The notes beneath the pieces are model-generated. The model had not been told where the DNA came from. It ran no database searches and saw only the letters and a list, made by a program, of their open reading frames with translations. Positions 41,351 through 50,051 of a DNA stretch of 58,216 nt are shown piece by piece. Position 1 is the stretch's first letter; every line of letters begins with the position of its first letter. This DNA is from a virus. The stretch spans positions 1-58,216 of IMG/VR virus record IMGVR_UViG_3300043411_002890, one strand, 5' to 3'. The position numbers were made by a program, and so were the translations under genes.

Positions 41351-42784
41351 ATGCATTCATTTATTTCGAGTTATTTTCAAATAGATAATACACCAAAAGG
41401 CATCCCAGGTCTTAGACTTTGGTTGAGATCCGATGACTTAATTCAATCGGCGGGAACTGTTTCTCAGGTTAATGATAGATCAGGCAATGGTGAACACGCG
41501 GTCCAAACTAGTCCAGGCAACCAACCTTATTACTTTGCCAGCGGAGGATTTGGAAATTTCCCATATTGGGAAGGGTTCAGCGCACCATCTTCAGGAAGAT
41601 ATTTGCTTGCTGGAGCTAATGGGGATTTTGATTTTATGCACAATGGAACAGATTGGACATTGATTTATATTGCATCAGCTCCAACTTACAATAGTTGCCT
41701 AATAATGGGAACTCAACAAGCTTCCTCAATCAATGCAGGATTCTCTGTCTGGGAATACACTAGTCCAGGTGTTCAACTCTACATGGGAAACGATGTTACT
41801 ACAGTAATCTCAAAAACTCAAACAACTGGATTTAATTCGGGCTCTTGGAACACAGCGATCCTGAAATATACAGACTCTGCAACTCCAGCATTAAGCGGAG
41901 TTCTGAATACAACAATTGAGACTACAGCGAATAAAGCCGCAACTCCAACCACTTCTTCTTCAGGTAGAAAATTTGGTGTTGGAAGCGCTGGAACTGGACA
42001 GTTCTCATCAAACACAAAGTTTGCTGAGGTTATTGTTTACAATAGAACCCTTGGAAGCAAGGAAATTGCTTCTATTGAAAACTATTTTATGAATCGTTAT
42101 ATAAAAACACCAGCAGATTTGCCTGGACTTGCTGCTTGGTGGCAAGCTGATGACGTTGTTTTGTCGGGAAGTAAAATTACACAGTTCAATGATAAATCTG
42201 GCAATGGTAGGCACGCAACAAATAGCAATGCAACGTATCAAGTCACTCAGTCTGTTGATGCTGCATACAATGGTAAAATTGTTGCTATTACAAATGGAAG
42301 TTCTAACCAAGTTTACACTTCTCCATCTTTCACAGCTTCCCAGCCTTTGACAATATTTGCTGTTGGTAATGGCAATGGAACAGACTGGGAAACCTGGATT
42401 GACTCCGCAGATGTCAATAGAGTCATTTTCAGAAAAGATCCAACAAACTACTTTACTGTATATGGAGGAACAGCAAATGTTAATATTGCTTCTGTTAATG
42501 TAAAAACCAATCCTGGGATTGGTTGGACAGAATTTAATGGAGCTTCCTCTAAGGGAAATACTAATTCAAATACCGCCACAACGCTTTCCACCAGCCCAGG
42601 AACAAACTCCCTTACTCAGCCAATTTTATTGGCTGGCTGGAGTGGCCACTATCCGCTTGTTAATGGTGCAAAATTTGCAGCCTTACTTGTTTACAACAGA
42701 GCTTTAACCACAGCCGAAAGAACACGAGTTTTAAGATATCTGTCAGAATACTATGGCATCCCAGTTTCTGGGTTATCAGTTTAA
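41351..42784 (+). CDS. Tandem LamG/concanavalin A-like tail-fibre protein
   Basis: A 477-residue protein starting 1 bp after the upstream stop. It consists of two homologous beta-sandwich units: GIPGLRLWLRSDDLI...QVNDRSGNGEHAVQ and DLPGLAAWWQADDVV...QFNDKSGNGRHATN, each ending with a (V/L)YNR.L...E....Y sequence (VIVYNRTLGSKEIASIENYF; LLVYNRALTTAERTRVLRYL). This is the usual LamG-like repeat of phage fibres and of surface proteins that bind glycans. Convergent with PhoH with no gap. Confidence 0.85.
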   Translation: MHSFISSYFQIDNTPKGIPGLRLWLRSDDLIQSAGTVSQVNDRSGNGEHAVQTSPGNQPYYFASGGFGNFPYWEGFSAPSSGRYLLAGANGDFDFMHNGTDWTLIYIASAPTYNSCLIMGTQQASSINAGFSVWEYTSPGVQLYMGNDVTTVISKTQTTGFNSGSWNTAILKYTDSATPALSGVLNTTIETTANKAATPTTSSSGRKFGVGSAGTGQFSSNTKFAEVIVYNRTLGSKEIASIENYFMNRYIKTPADLPGLAAWWQADDVVLSGSKITQFNDKSGNGRHATNSNATYQVTQSVDAAYNGKIVAITNGSSNQVYTSPSFTASQPLTIFAVGNGNGTDWETWIDSADVNRVIFRKDPTNYFTVYGGTANVNIASVNVKTNPGIGWTEFNGASSKGNTNSNTATTLSTSPGTNSLTQPILLAGWSGHYPLVNGAKFAALLVYNRALTTAERTRVLRYLSEYYGIPVSGLSV

Positions 42785-45148
42785 TTATTCTGCATTCAGG
42801 ATATCATTTGCCAAGTTAGCAAACTTACTTCTTTCACCTTTTGTTAATGTAATGTGTCCAACAATATCATTACCTTTGAATTTTTCAATCGCCACAATTA
42901 AACCGTTAGTAAATTTATTCAAATAGGTGTTATCTATTTGGTTTTGATCACCGAGGAAGATTATTTTTGTTCCTTCTCCAACTCTTGTAAGAATTGTTTT
43001 CATTTCATGCATACTAAGGTTTTGCGCCTCATCCACGATAAAGATACAATTTGGTATAGATCTTCCTCTGATAAATGTCGTCGCTTCAACTTGAATTATT
43101 CCTCGTTCAAATAGATCTTTCATCATAAACGAATGTTTCAGGTTTTCACCTTTTTTACCTTTTGTTGCACCTTTTGCGACGGCGTCGTCAATGTTTTCAT
43201 TTAGAAGAAATTCTAAGTTGTCTTTGAATGGCGCAATCCAAGGAGCCATTTTTTCATCTGCTGTATTATGTGTTACGATAAAGTCATCTGTAACGTACAA
43301 GTGCTCTGGATTTTCTACTCTAATACATTGAACTTCTTTTATACCAACTTTTGTTATTGAACTAATTCCAATATCAGTATCACGAATGCTATTTGCTTTT
43401 TGTAAGTTAGTATTAAATAATTTAACAGTCTTTGGAACAAAAATCTTAAATTTATATTCAGTTATGTTGCTTGTAGGTTCTACTTTAATATATCCTCCAA
43501 GACCATAAACAAGTTCAGAAATACTAGATTTAAAGTTTTTTGATTTAGTAGAATATGCTAAATCTCCATTTTTATTTGTTTTGCCGCCAATATCTATTAT
43601 ACCTTGCAACAAAGCGATTCTCAGCTCGAATGATGAGTTGTAAAGATATTCATTTGGAATCAAGTCTGATAGATTTTTATTAGAGATCGTCGCAAATTTT
43701 TCTTCTTCTTTTATTTTTTCAGTTATTTTGATATTTTTGACATTTCTATTTATAGAAAATTTATCTGAAAGTAGAACTCCTAATGTATAACCAGGAAGAT
43801 TTGATTTTGAGGATAAATTAAATTTAACGGGCTCATTTTTTGGAATAAAGAAATTTGGAATAAATTTTCCATCTTTTTCTTTCATTAAGTTTTCTTTGAT
43901 TTGTTTTGTAGAAAGAACTTTTCCTTGTTTTCCAAATTTTAACTCATCTTGTGTTTTTGCATACCACAAGTGGTCTTCACAACATTCGGTGATTTGCCCA
44001 TTTACGGTTTCAACACGAAATACTTCTTTTTTACCTTTTGGATATACTCCGATAATTTTAGTTGGTTTTCCATCTCTAGAAATTACTTTGTCTCCAATTT
44101 TAAGACTTCCCATTGTAACCCAACCTTTTGGCGTTAGGACTTTAGCATCTAAAGGTTGTGGTCCTGGTAACATTCCGATATCTTTTCCAAGAGGCTGAAT
44201 ATTTCTTGTAATTAAAATCTTGTTATATTTTCTTTGAGAAAGGGTTAATTCAAGGGCAGCAGCCATCGAGATCAAGTTTTTACCACAACCAGATTTAGAA
44301 TTAACAGAGACAAAACTAATTTTATCATCTAGAAGTAGATCAAGCAAGAATGCCTGTTCAACGTTTTTGCTTTTAATATTCCAAGCATTAGCTTGAAATG
44401 GAACATATTTCAAAGGCTGACCTGGAGCAATGAATCTTCCCGCAATTTTCGCGTCGGTTTCAGTTGACTCAAAGACTATAAATTGGTTTATGTATAGACC
44501 TTTTTCTTCTTCTTCAGTTAAGATAATTTGATTTTTGTTTTGATAAAACTTATCCATTTCTTCTTTTGAAATAGAAAATGTTTTGACGCCAGAATAAAAT
44601 TCAGATTCAGACGCAGGCATATTAAGTGTTTTTACAAGCTCTTTTGAAAGCTTCTTATAGTCTTCGCAATCTATTCCTACTGAGATTGCTTTAATTCTTA
44701 AAAGCAGATCTCTCGTAACTAAAATAACTTTTTCTTTGCTGAATTTTTGTTTATATTCTAAACAAAATTGAATTATCTTATTGTCGCCTTTAGATCCATC
44801 TAATTCTGGAATAGTGATTAAAACATTTGATTCTAAATCTTTTTGATTTAGAATTTTCAATTGTCCTTTGTTTTTCCCTATAGAGATTCCTGTTTTTACT
44901 TTTTGGCTATTTTCTTTTACTAATTCAATAAGTTGTCTTGTTATTTCTCTTGCGTTTTTACCAATATCATCTTGTTTATCTTTAAATCTATCTAGTTCTT
45001 CCACTACTATTAATGGAAGAACTATATCGTTATTTTGAAACGATTTTAAACATTCCGCATCTGACAATAGAATATTTGTATCTAAAATAAAAGTTTTCTT
45101 GTCTTCCTTTGAAACTTTTTTAGATTTTTTTACGATTTGTTTATCCAC
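42785..45148 (-). CDS. phoH: PhoH-like ATPase with N-terminal PIN domain and class 3-type intein
   Basis: 787 residues from GTG 45148, chosen because AAAGGA lies 6 nt upstream; an ATG at 45247 would extend into the upstream gene. It has a PIN domain at the N-terminus (KTFILDTNILLSDAECL, VVEELDRFKD, VILVTRDLLLRIKA) and a PhoH ATPase with a P-loop NSKSGCGKNL and Walker B CIFIVDEAQNLS. Ribonuclease plus ATPase is the YlaK/PhoH2 architecture. The P-loop has Asn where Ser/Thr is normal. The intein splits GMLPG / TADEKMAPWIAPF. Confidence 0.93.
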   Translation of the reverse strand: MDKQIVKKSKKVSKEDKKTFILDTNILLSDAECLKSFQNNDIVLPLIVVEELDRFKDKQDDIGKNAREITRQLIELVKENSQKVKTGISIGKNKGQLKILNQKDLESNVLITIPELDGSKGDNKIIQFCLEYKQKFSKEKVILVTRDLLLRIKAISVGIDCEDYKKLSKELVKTLNMPASESEFYSGVKTFSISKEEMDKFYQNKNQIILTEEEEKGLYINQFIVFESTETDAKIAGRFIAPGQPLKYVPFQANAWNIKSKNVEQAFLLDLLLDDKISFVSVNSKSGCGKNLISMAAALELTLSQRKYNKILITRNIQPLGKDIGMLPGPQPLDAKVLTPKGWVTMGSLKIGDKVISRDGKPTKIIGVYPKGKKEVFRVETVNGQITECCEDHLWYAKTQDELKFGKQGKVLSTKQIKENLMKEKDGKFIPNFFIPKNEPVKFNLSSKSNLPGYTLGVLLSDKFSINRNVKNIKITEKIKEEEKFATISNKNLSDLIPNEYLYNSSFELRIALLQGIIDIGGKTNKNGDLAYSTKSKNFKSSISELVYGLGGYIKVEPTSNITEYKFKIFVPKTVKLFNTNLQKANSIRDTDIGISSITKVGIKEVQCIRVENPEHLYVTDDFIVTHNTADEKMAPWIAPFKDNLEFLLNENIDDAVAKGATKGKKGENLKHSFMMKDLFERGIIQVEATTFIRGRSIPNCIFIVDEAQNLSMHEMKTILTRVGEGTKIIFLGDQNQIDNTYLNKFTNGLIVAIEKFKGNDIVGHITLTKGERSKFANLANDILNAE
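43265..44161 (-). other. Class 3-like intein in PhoH, lacking an N-terminal Cys/Ser
   Basis: About 299 residues, beginning PQPLDAKVLTPKGW and ending IVTHN before Thr. It has the WCT signature: Trp after the block B His (EDHLW), Cys in block F (EVQCIRVENPEHLY), Thr in block G (VTHN). The endonuclease core is degenerate: LGVLLSDKF keeps one Asp, but LLQGIIDIGG lacks the second catalytic acid. Confidence 0.85.
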
Positions 45149-45191
45149 TTTTATTCCTTTTGTTATATCTTGAAATGAAACTTGAACAACT

Positions 45192-45494
45192 TTAACTATC
45201 TTTAGTTGACTTCGTATTGAAGATAAATCCTCTTTTAATCTTGTCAAGTTCTAATTTTCGTTCTTTTTGTAAAAGATGAATGGCTCTATAAAGGTATAGA
45301 CTAACTGTTCTTAATCTTGTAAGTTTTTTCCTTGCACGTCGGCCTGCGGAAAAAATTCCTTTGTTAATAAACTTGTCAAAATCTTTATTAATAAATCTTA
45401 GAAGAAGATCATATTCTTTTTTTAAAAGATATGGATTATCTTTTATTTCTTCTAAATTTGCAGGTTTATACTTCTCAGCTTTTTTCAATGGCAT
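45192..45494 (-). CDS. Hypothetical basic protein
   Basis: 100 residues from ATG 45494, whose start overlaps the upstream stop (TAATG) with AAAGAAG just before. Helical and rich in Lys/Arg/Leu (FSAGRRARKKLTRLRTVSLY), without recognised domain. It may be a small nucleic-acid binding or virion protein. It lies in an operon with the coiled-coil/TM gene upstream and PhoH downstream. Confidence 0.75.
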   Translation of the reverse strand: MPLKKAEKYKPANLEEIKDNPYLLKKEYDLLLRFINKDFDKFINKGIFSAGRRARKKLTRLRTVSLYLYRAIHLLQKERKLELDKIKRGFIFNTKSTKDS

Positions 45495-45991
45495 TACTTC
45501 TTTAAGAAGGTTATTATTATACCTATAATTTGAATTGTAATACCACCAAATGCTATCCACATTAATTTAGAGAAGCTTTCGTGAAAATCAATAGCTTTTT
45601 TTGCTTTTTCTAATTCTTTACCACCACCAACTATTTTAAGCTGTTTTGTTATTTCATTTAATTCTTTTTGTTCGGTGGCTTTATCTTTATCTTTATCTTT
45701 TTCCTCTGTTAGTTTTAAACTTAATCGATTTATATCAGAATCTATTTTAAATATTTTAGGATAAACACCAGTTTCTGGGTCCATTAGTTTTGTAACCTGT
45801 TCAGACAACCCAGAGACTTTTACACTTACATTTTGATAGTCTGAACATAGTTTACTAACATCTTTCGATAGATCATCAGTCGATGCATTTAAATTAGAAA
45901 TTTCAGAGTTTAAATTTTCTAACTTGTCCAATCTGTTTACTATTTTTATTAACAGACCTAACTGTTCCTTCTCTGTTGCTGTAGTTGACAT
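45494..45991 (-). CDS. Coiled-coil protein with C-terminal transmembrane anchor
   Basis: 165 residues from ATG 45991 (MSTTATEKEQ), preceded by AAGGAA. Residues about 10-130 are heptad-rich (LIKIVNRLDKLENLNSEISN, DDLSKDVSKLCSDY), with a K/D/E run (EEKDKDKDK). The last 25 residues are one TM helix (LMWIAFGGITIQIIGIIITF) and LKK. It could be a spanin/holin-type or inner-membrane virion-associated protein. No family recognised. Confidence 0.78.
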   Translation of the reverse strand: MSTTATEKEQLGLLIKIVNRLDKLENLNSEISNLNASTDDLSKDVSKLCSDYQNVSVKVSGLSEQVTKLMDPETGVYPKIFKIDSDINRLSLKLTEEKDKDKDKATEQKELNEITKQLKIVGGGKELEKAKKAIDFHESFSKLMWIAFGGITIQIIGIIITFLKK

Positions 45992-46028
45992 TTCTTGTTC
46001 CTTGGTTACAAAAATTACAAGATTAATT

Positions 46029-47408
46029 ATGTCAAATAACTCTCCAAAAAACACACTTGTTGAAAATAATATTTTTCAAGAAGCTGTAAAGAATCTAATA
46101 GATGAAAAATATAGTTTGATTCTGACACAATCTGCAGAGAAAAACTCGTTTATTCAAGAATTTGGACTTTTTGAGAGTTTAAGAACAACAAAATTTTTAT
46201 TTAATTACCTAACCAAAATTAATAAAAAAAACAATATTGAACGTGTTTTTATTGAACTTTTGTACAAAAGTCTTTTAGAAACTGAAAAAGCCGCCGCTGG
46301 GTCTAGTTTCTTTTCATTTTATTTCACATTAAATTTTCTTAAAATGCAAAATGAAGAAGTCGATAAATTTAATGAAATGCTATTAGCTTCATTGAAGAAA
46401 GACAGAGAGTATCTGCCTACCTCTAAAGAGTTTTTTGAATTTATTGATGAGTGGTTTTGCTATAAATCCTCTTGGTACAAAACCTTTTATAAAGAAATTT
46501 TTAATCTAACTGGCCTAAAAAGTTTTACAAGTATAAAACAAACAAATTCCACACAACTTATAATTGAAGTGAAAAACGGTTACAGGTTTAACGGTTTTAT
46601 ACCAAAACCGTTCATTAATAATATTACGAACACTGTAGAGCTTAGAGATTTAAAAATCATAACTGTAGACGGAATGATTGAAAAATCAAGTGAAATCTTT
46701 AATATTTTAAATTATTCGTGGGATACGAAAATTCCTGTTGTTATCGTTGCACAAAAATTTAGTGATGAAGTTTATAATGTTTTATTAACAAACAATTTAA
46801 AAAACAAACTTCAGGTATATCCATTTGAAATTGAGACAAGTGTTGATACCCTAAATCAAATAACAGATATTTCAGTTGTATCAGATACACTTCCTGTGTC
46901 TGTTTTAAGTGGAGAATCGTTAATAACAAAAAACACAGCAGAGCTGCCAAGTATTGAGGTATGCACCATAAAAGATGGTGAGTTAATTATTGAAAATAAA
47001 AAAACAAACAAGGCTGTTGAAAACCATATAAGACAATTAATCAAAAGAAAGCAAGAGAAGCAAGAAACCTATAAGGTTATTGAAATTAGTGATTACAATA
47101 GACTTTTTGATATGAGAATTGAAAGACTCTTAGGAAGTATTGTTGAAATACAAGTTCCAAAAACTTGGTCAAAAATGCAAAAAAATGAATTTATCTCATT
47201 CTTTGATGAAATTTTTAAACAGCTTAAACATTACAATGTTTACGGCACCATAAGTGAAGAGAGCAAACAAATATTAAACTCATTGCCTTTGCAAACAAAT
47301 CTTTTTAAAGAATCAGAGTTAACATATCAAATAATCCATGGACTTCGTAATGCAGTCAGTTTAACAAAATTAATTCAAAACTCAAACAGCCTTATTTTGG
47401 CTATTTAA
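46029..47408 (+). CDS. Divergent GroEL-like chaperonin homologue
   Basis: 459 residues from ATG 46029. The central part follows the GroEL apical domain: GFIPKPFINNITNTVELRDL, then KIITVDGMIEKSSEIFNIL, IPVVIVAQKFSDEVYNVLL and LQVYPFEIET, parallel to GYLSPYFINK, P.ILL.DKKIS.....LP.LE, KPLLIIAEDVEGEALATLV and VAAVKAPGFGD. The later segment NHIRQLIKRKQE...YNRLFDMRIERLLGSIVEIQV parallels RV.QIR.QIEE....[23 protein letters not shown]. The ATP-site DGTTT is replaced by AAGSSFF, so ATPase activity may be lost. It may be a virion-protein folding factor. Divergent start 37 bp from the coiled-coil gene. Confidence 0.75.
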   Translation: MSNNSPKNTLVENNIFQEAVKNLIDEKYSLILTQSAEKNSFIQEFGLFESLRTTKFLFNYLTKINKKNNIERVFIELLYKSLLETEKAAAGSSFFSFYFTLNFLKMQNEEVDKFNEMLLASLKKDREYLPTSKEFFEFIDEWFCYKSSWYKTFYKEIFNLTGLKSFTSIKQTNSTQLIIEVKNGYRFNGFIPKPFINNITNTVELRDLKIITVDGMIEKSSEIFNILNYSWDTKIPVVIVAQKFSDEVYNVLLTNNLKNKLQVYPFEIETSVDTLNQITDISVVSDTLPVSVLSGESLITKNTAELPSIEVCTIKDGELIIENKKTNKAVENHIRQLIKRKQEKQETYKVIEISDYNRLFDMRIERLLGSIVEIQVPKTWSKMQKNEFISFFDEIFKQLKHYNVYGTISEESKQILNSLPLQTNLFKESELTYQIIHGLRNAVSLTKLIQNSNSLILAI

Positions 47409-48258
47409 TTTCTTCTTGTACTTTTTTACTTAGAGCTTCTGGTGTTTCATTTGCCATAAATGAATTTACAATTAACTGCTTGAGTTTCACTTGATTATCT
47501 GGAACTTGTCCTTTTTCTCCAAGCTGAGATACGAATTTATCATATAATTTATTTAATTCTGCTTGTGCTGAACGAAAACTTTGCTCTATTTCAGGTGCGG
47601 CTTTTCCTTGTGTGTCTTTAGGGTCTGCATTTGTCAAGGTTTTTGATACGGCCTCTGGATTCTGAACACTTCTAATTTGATTACTAACACCTTCTAGAGC
47701 AGCTTTAAGAGTTGATCTTGGGGTATTCATGAATTCTTGAATAAACTGTTCCGTGTTAAGATATGGAATATCTGAAACAAAGTTTGTATTTTTTGTAAGC
47801 GTTGCCAAGGCTTTTTTAAACCATGGTGAATTATCATTTTTAAGCGCCGCAACTATTTGTTGTTTAATTTCTTCCGCCTTTGGATTCGAGGATAAAATAG
47901 AATTATCATCTTGTGTTTTTGTTGGGTCAAAAAAGTCCCTCATCGCTGGTAATCTTGAAAGCGCCTTTAAGTCATTAGAAATAAAGTTCCATATTTTAGA
48001 ATAAAATGATATTATTTTCGCGATTATATCCCCAGATTTTTTAGGATTGGTTACGGCTTGATTTGCTTCGTTTTCTGCTTGGTTTAATGCTATCTTTAAA
48101 GAAGCAAAAGACGACATGCTAGAATTTATAACACCTGATAATTTTTCAATTTGATCAGCTAAAAGATTAATATTGTTTGCATCAATCGCTTCTAATATAA
48201 TATTTTCTTTTATTGTTTCTTTTAAAAGACTTTCGTTTATAAATTTAAGATTTGTCAT
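47401..48258 (-). CDS. Hypothetical helical protein, possibly virion-associated
   Basis: 285 residues from ATG 48258 (MTNLKFINESLL); the frame is open to 48372, but that would run through the divergent gene's start. Mostly alpha-helical with Ala/Asn/Gln-rich segments (ALNQAENEANQAVTNPKKSG, SFRSAQAELNKLYDKF). No enzyme motif or TM. Convergent with the GroEL-like gene (8-bp overlap). A structural or scaffold role is only a guess. Confidence 0.72.
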   Translation of the reverse strand: MTNLKFINESLLKETIKENIILEAIDANNINLLADQIEKLSGVINSSMSSFASLKIALNQAENEANQAVTNPKKSGDIIAKIISFYSKIWNFISNDLKALSRLPAMRDFFDPTKTQDDNSILSSNPKAEEIKQQIVAALKNDNSPWFKKALATLTKNTNFVSDIPYLNTEQFIQEFMNTPRSTLKAALEGVSNQIRSVQNPEAVSKTLTNADPKDTQGKAAPEIEQSFRSAQAELNKLYDKFVSQLGEKGQVPDNQVKLKQLIVNSFMANETPEALSKKVQEEIK

Positions 48259-48262
48259 TACT

Positions 48263-48937
48263 ATGTTAAGTAGTAAAAAAATGTTACCATTGAATATAAA
48301 GAAGACGATTGTCAAATTAACTCCTGAAGAAAGTTCTGAAGTTAAACAACAGCTAGAAAATTTTGAAACCAAAGACGAAGTTGTGATTGAAAAAAAACTA
48401 ATAAATAAAGTACATCTTCCAGTTCTAAATCTTAATAGAAAAGAAGACTGGAAATCTGCTCCTTTATCAAAAAGAAAGCATTTAACCGATGAGGTTGCTG
48501 CAAAAGAGTGTATGTCAAACTGTTGCGGATATGAAGGACTTGCAGCGGGTTGTTGTCAGCTCGACCCAGAAAATCTTGAGCATGTTTTGGGGGCCGTAAC
48601 AAAAGAGGATATTAGCAGAATATTAAGAAAACTCAAAAAAGTAATGCCTGGAATTGAAAGGTCAGATATCGTTATCGACAAGGAAGAAGGAATGTTAATT
48701 GGTCGAACATTTTTTAATGGGCATGATGTTTTCAATCAAGACACTTCTTATCCAATGTTAAGATTTCAAGCATATGAAAACAGATTTATTTGTAAATTTT
48801 TAAATCCAAAAACCAAACGCTGTGGAATTTATGAATTTCGACCAGATATGTGTAAAAATTTTTTTTGTCAATATATTAAAAAGAACTTTCTTATAAGAAC
48901 AAAAGATAATCCAAACACGTATTCGAAAATAGCTTGA
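48263..48937 (+). CDS. YkgJ-like metal-cluster protein
   Basis: 224 residues from ATG 48263 (ATG 48281 is an alternative). A Cys cluster CMSNCCGYEGLAAGCCQLD followed later by CKFLNPKTKRCGIYEFRPDMC and FFC matches the YkgJ family (Fe-S or zinc chelating, C..Cc......CC ... C.fL....C.IY..RP..C..F). Function of the family is poorly known; phage members may be redox or rRNA/tRNA-associated factors. It begins 4 bp from the divergent gene at 48258. Confidence 0.85.
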   Translation: MLSSKKMLPLNIKKTIVKLTPEESSEVKQQLENFETKDEVVIEKKLINKVHLPVLNLNRKEDWKSAPLSKRKHLTDEVAAKECMSNCCGYEGLAAGCCQLDPENLEHVLGAVTKEDISRILRKLKKVMPGIERSDIVIDKEEGMLIGRTFFNGHDVFNQDTSYPMLRFQAYENRFICKFLNPKTKRCGIYEFRPDMCKNFFCQYIKKNFLIRTKDNPNTYSKIA

Positions 48938-48962
48938 CAAACTAACAAAATGGATTCATAAT
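48934..48962 (+). promoter_or_regulatory. Sigma70-type promoter for the YkuK-like gene
   Basis: TTGACA (48934-48939), 17-bp spacer, CATAAT (48957-48962), followed by GGAG 6 nt before the ATG at 48984. The -35 box overlaps the stop of the YkgJ-like gene. Confidence 0.72.
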
Positions 48963-48983
48963 AAGAACATTATGGAGCAATAG

Positions 48984-49550
48984 ATGTCAACCAGAAAACC
49001 AAGCCCTTTTGATGTTATTTATGAAGCTAAAGAAGATGTTATTCCAACTGCAAAACGTAAATGGCATCAACCAGACAAAGGCAAGGTTTCATATGAAGAG
49101 ATGGTAATGTGGATCAAATCAAAACTTGATTCTGATATTGATGATTTAGATCAATATCATTTGATTGTTGGAACAGATTCACAAAAACGATCTCATAAAA
49201 TTAGATTCGTTACTATAATAACATTATACAAAGAAGGAAAAGGAGGTATGTACTTCTATACAAGTCATCTTTTACCAAAGACTTTATTTGGTAAACATAA
49301 AAATGATAAATCAAGAATTTACCAAGAGGTCGATTACTCGATTGAAACAGCAAATGAACTGATGACAGTTTTAGGAGACTATCTAGTTCCTTCGGTACAC
49401 GTTGATGTATCACCAAAAGCAAAAAAAGAATATACATCTGATATTTCTGATAATCTTATTTCACTTGTAAGATCTTATGGATTCGAACCAGGAATAAAAC
49501 CATTTTCTTTTGCCGCATCAACGATAGCAAACAAACACAGCAAGAGTTAA
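48984..49550 (+). CDS. YkuK-like (DUF458) RNase H-fold protein
   Basis: 188 residues. YHLIVGTDSQKRSHKIRFVT is the first strand with a catalytic-type Asp (GTDSQ), SVHVDVSPKAKKEYTSD is the second acidic site, and GFEPGIKPFSFAASTIANKHSKS is the C-terminal family signature (KP.s.AA...AD...k). The family is predicted to be an RNase H-like nuclease. It has its own promoter and SD. Confidence 0.86.
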   Translation: MSTRKPSPFDVIYEAKEDVIPTAKRKWHQPDKGKVSYEEMVMWIKSKLDSDIDDLDQYHLIVGTDSQKRSHKIRFVTIITLYKEGKGGMYFYTSHLLPKTLFGKHKNDKSRIYQEVDYSIETANELMTVLGDYLVPSVHVDVSPKAKKEYTSDISDNLISLVRSYGFEPGIKPFSFAASTIANKHSKS

Positions 49551-50021
49551 AAGTCTATTTCGTAACTTCCTTCATAGAAACTTAAATCGAGTATTGCGAA
49601 ATCTCCATTTGCTTTGAAGCCAAAATTATTTAAATGCATATCGGTCAGAGATATTTTACAATTTGTTATATCAGTCAAAAACTGTTTAAATTTTGGTTTT
49701 GATAATAGGTATCTTAAGATATTTTTATTTGTTGTGAGTAGAAAACTCACAGGCTCGTCCTGTGAGATGAATGCAAACAATTTAGTAAATTCAAACTTAT
49801 ACTATACTTATACAGGCATGGAGGGAATATAAAAGCAGGTGCAAACTTGGAAATTTCCGATGAAATGCTTAAAGTTTCGGGGTTTTCAACTTCGGAAGCT
49901 CACAACCTTGTGCTGTGAGTAGTTCACTGAATATATTAATAATGGAAACCTCTTTATTCGTTACAAACCTGGATCGGGTCTCTGTTATTTTCTTCATGTT
50001 TCTGAAATAAATAGAAAACAT
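49547..50021 (-). pseudogene. Small kinase-like gene interrupted by a MITE
   Basis: The minus-strand frame starts at ATG 50021 (MFSIYFRNMKKITETRSRF), is broken by the 196-bp element at 49732-49927, and resumes as TNKNILRYLLSKPKF to SLTDMHLNNFGFKANGDFAILDLSFYE and a stop at 49547. Removing exactly 196 bp restores one open frame of about 92 codons (IINIF-TNKNIL). DMHLNNFGF...AILDLSF resembles the D.H..N......iiD.g. catalytic/metal segment of kinase-like proteins. The shorter frame 49547-49780 contains element-encoded residues at its start. Confidence 0.8.
49732..49927. mobile_element. 196-bp MITE derived from the TnpB element
   Basis: The left end (TTGTGAGTAG, hairpin 49746-49766, and about 60 bp after it) is nearly identical to the left end of the IS at 57261. 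The right part keeps the last codons of a tnpB-like frame (HGGNIKAGANLEISDEMLKV to NLVL, stop), followed by the right-end hairpin 49899-49919 and TAGTTCAC. It has no transposase, so it could be mobilised only in trans. Precise excision restores the host gene, and there is no target duplication. Confidence 0.88.
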
Positions 50022-50051
50022 TTTTCAAATAAAACGTATATTATTCAAGGT

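Noticed and set aside
45924-46028. N-terminal extension of the GroEL-like protein
   Set aside because: The additional 35 codons lie opposite the start of the divergent coiled-coil gene and do not resemble chaperonin sequence; ATG 46029 is the sensible start.
49547-49780. Independent 77-aa gene starting MFAFISQDEPVSF
   Set aside because: The first 15 or so residues are encoded by the MITE left end and recur in the same form at the other copies; the true gene starts at 50021.
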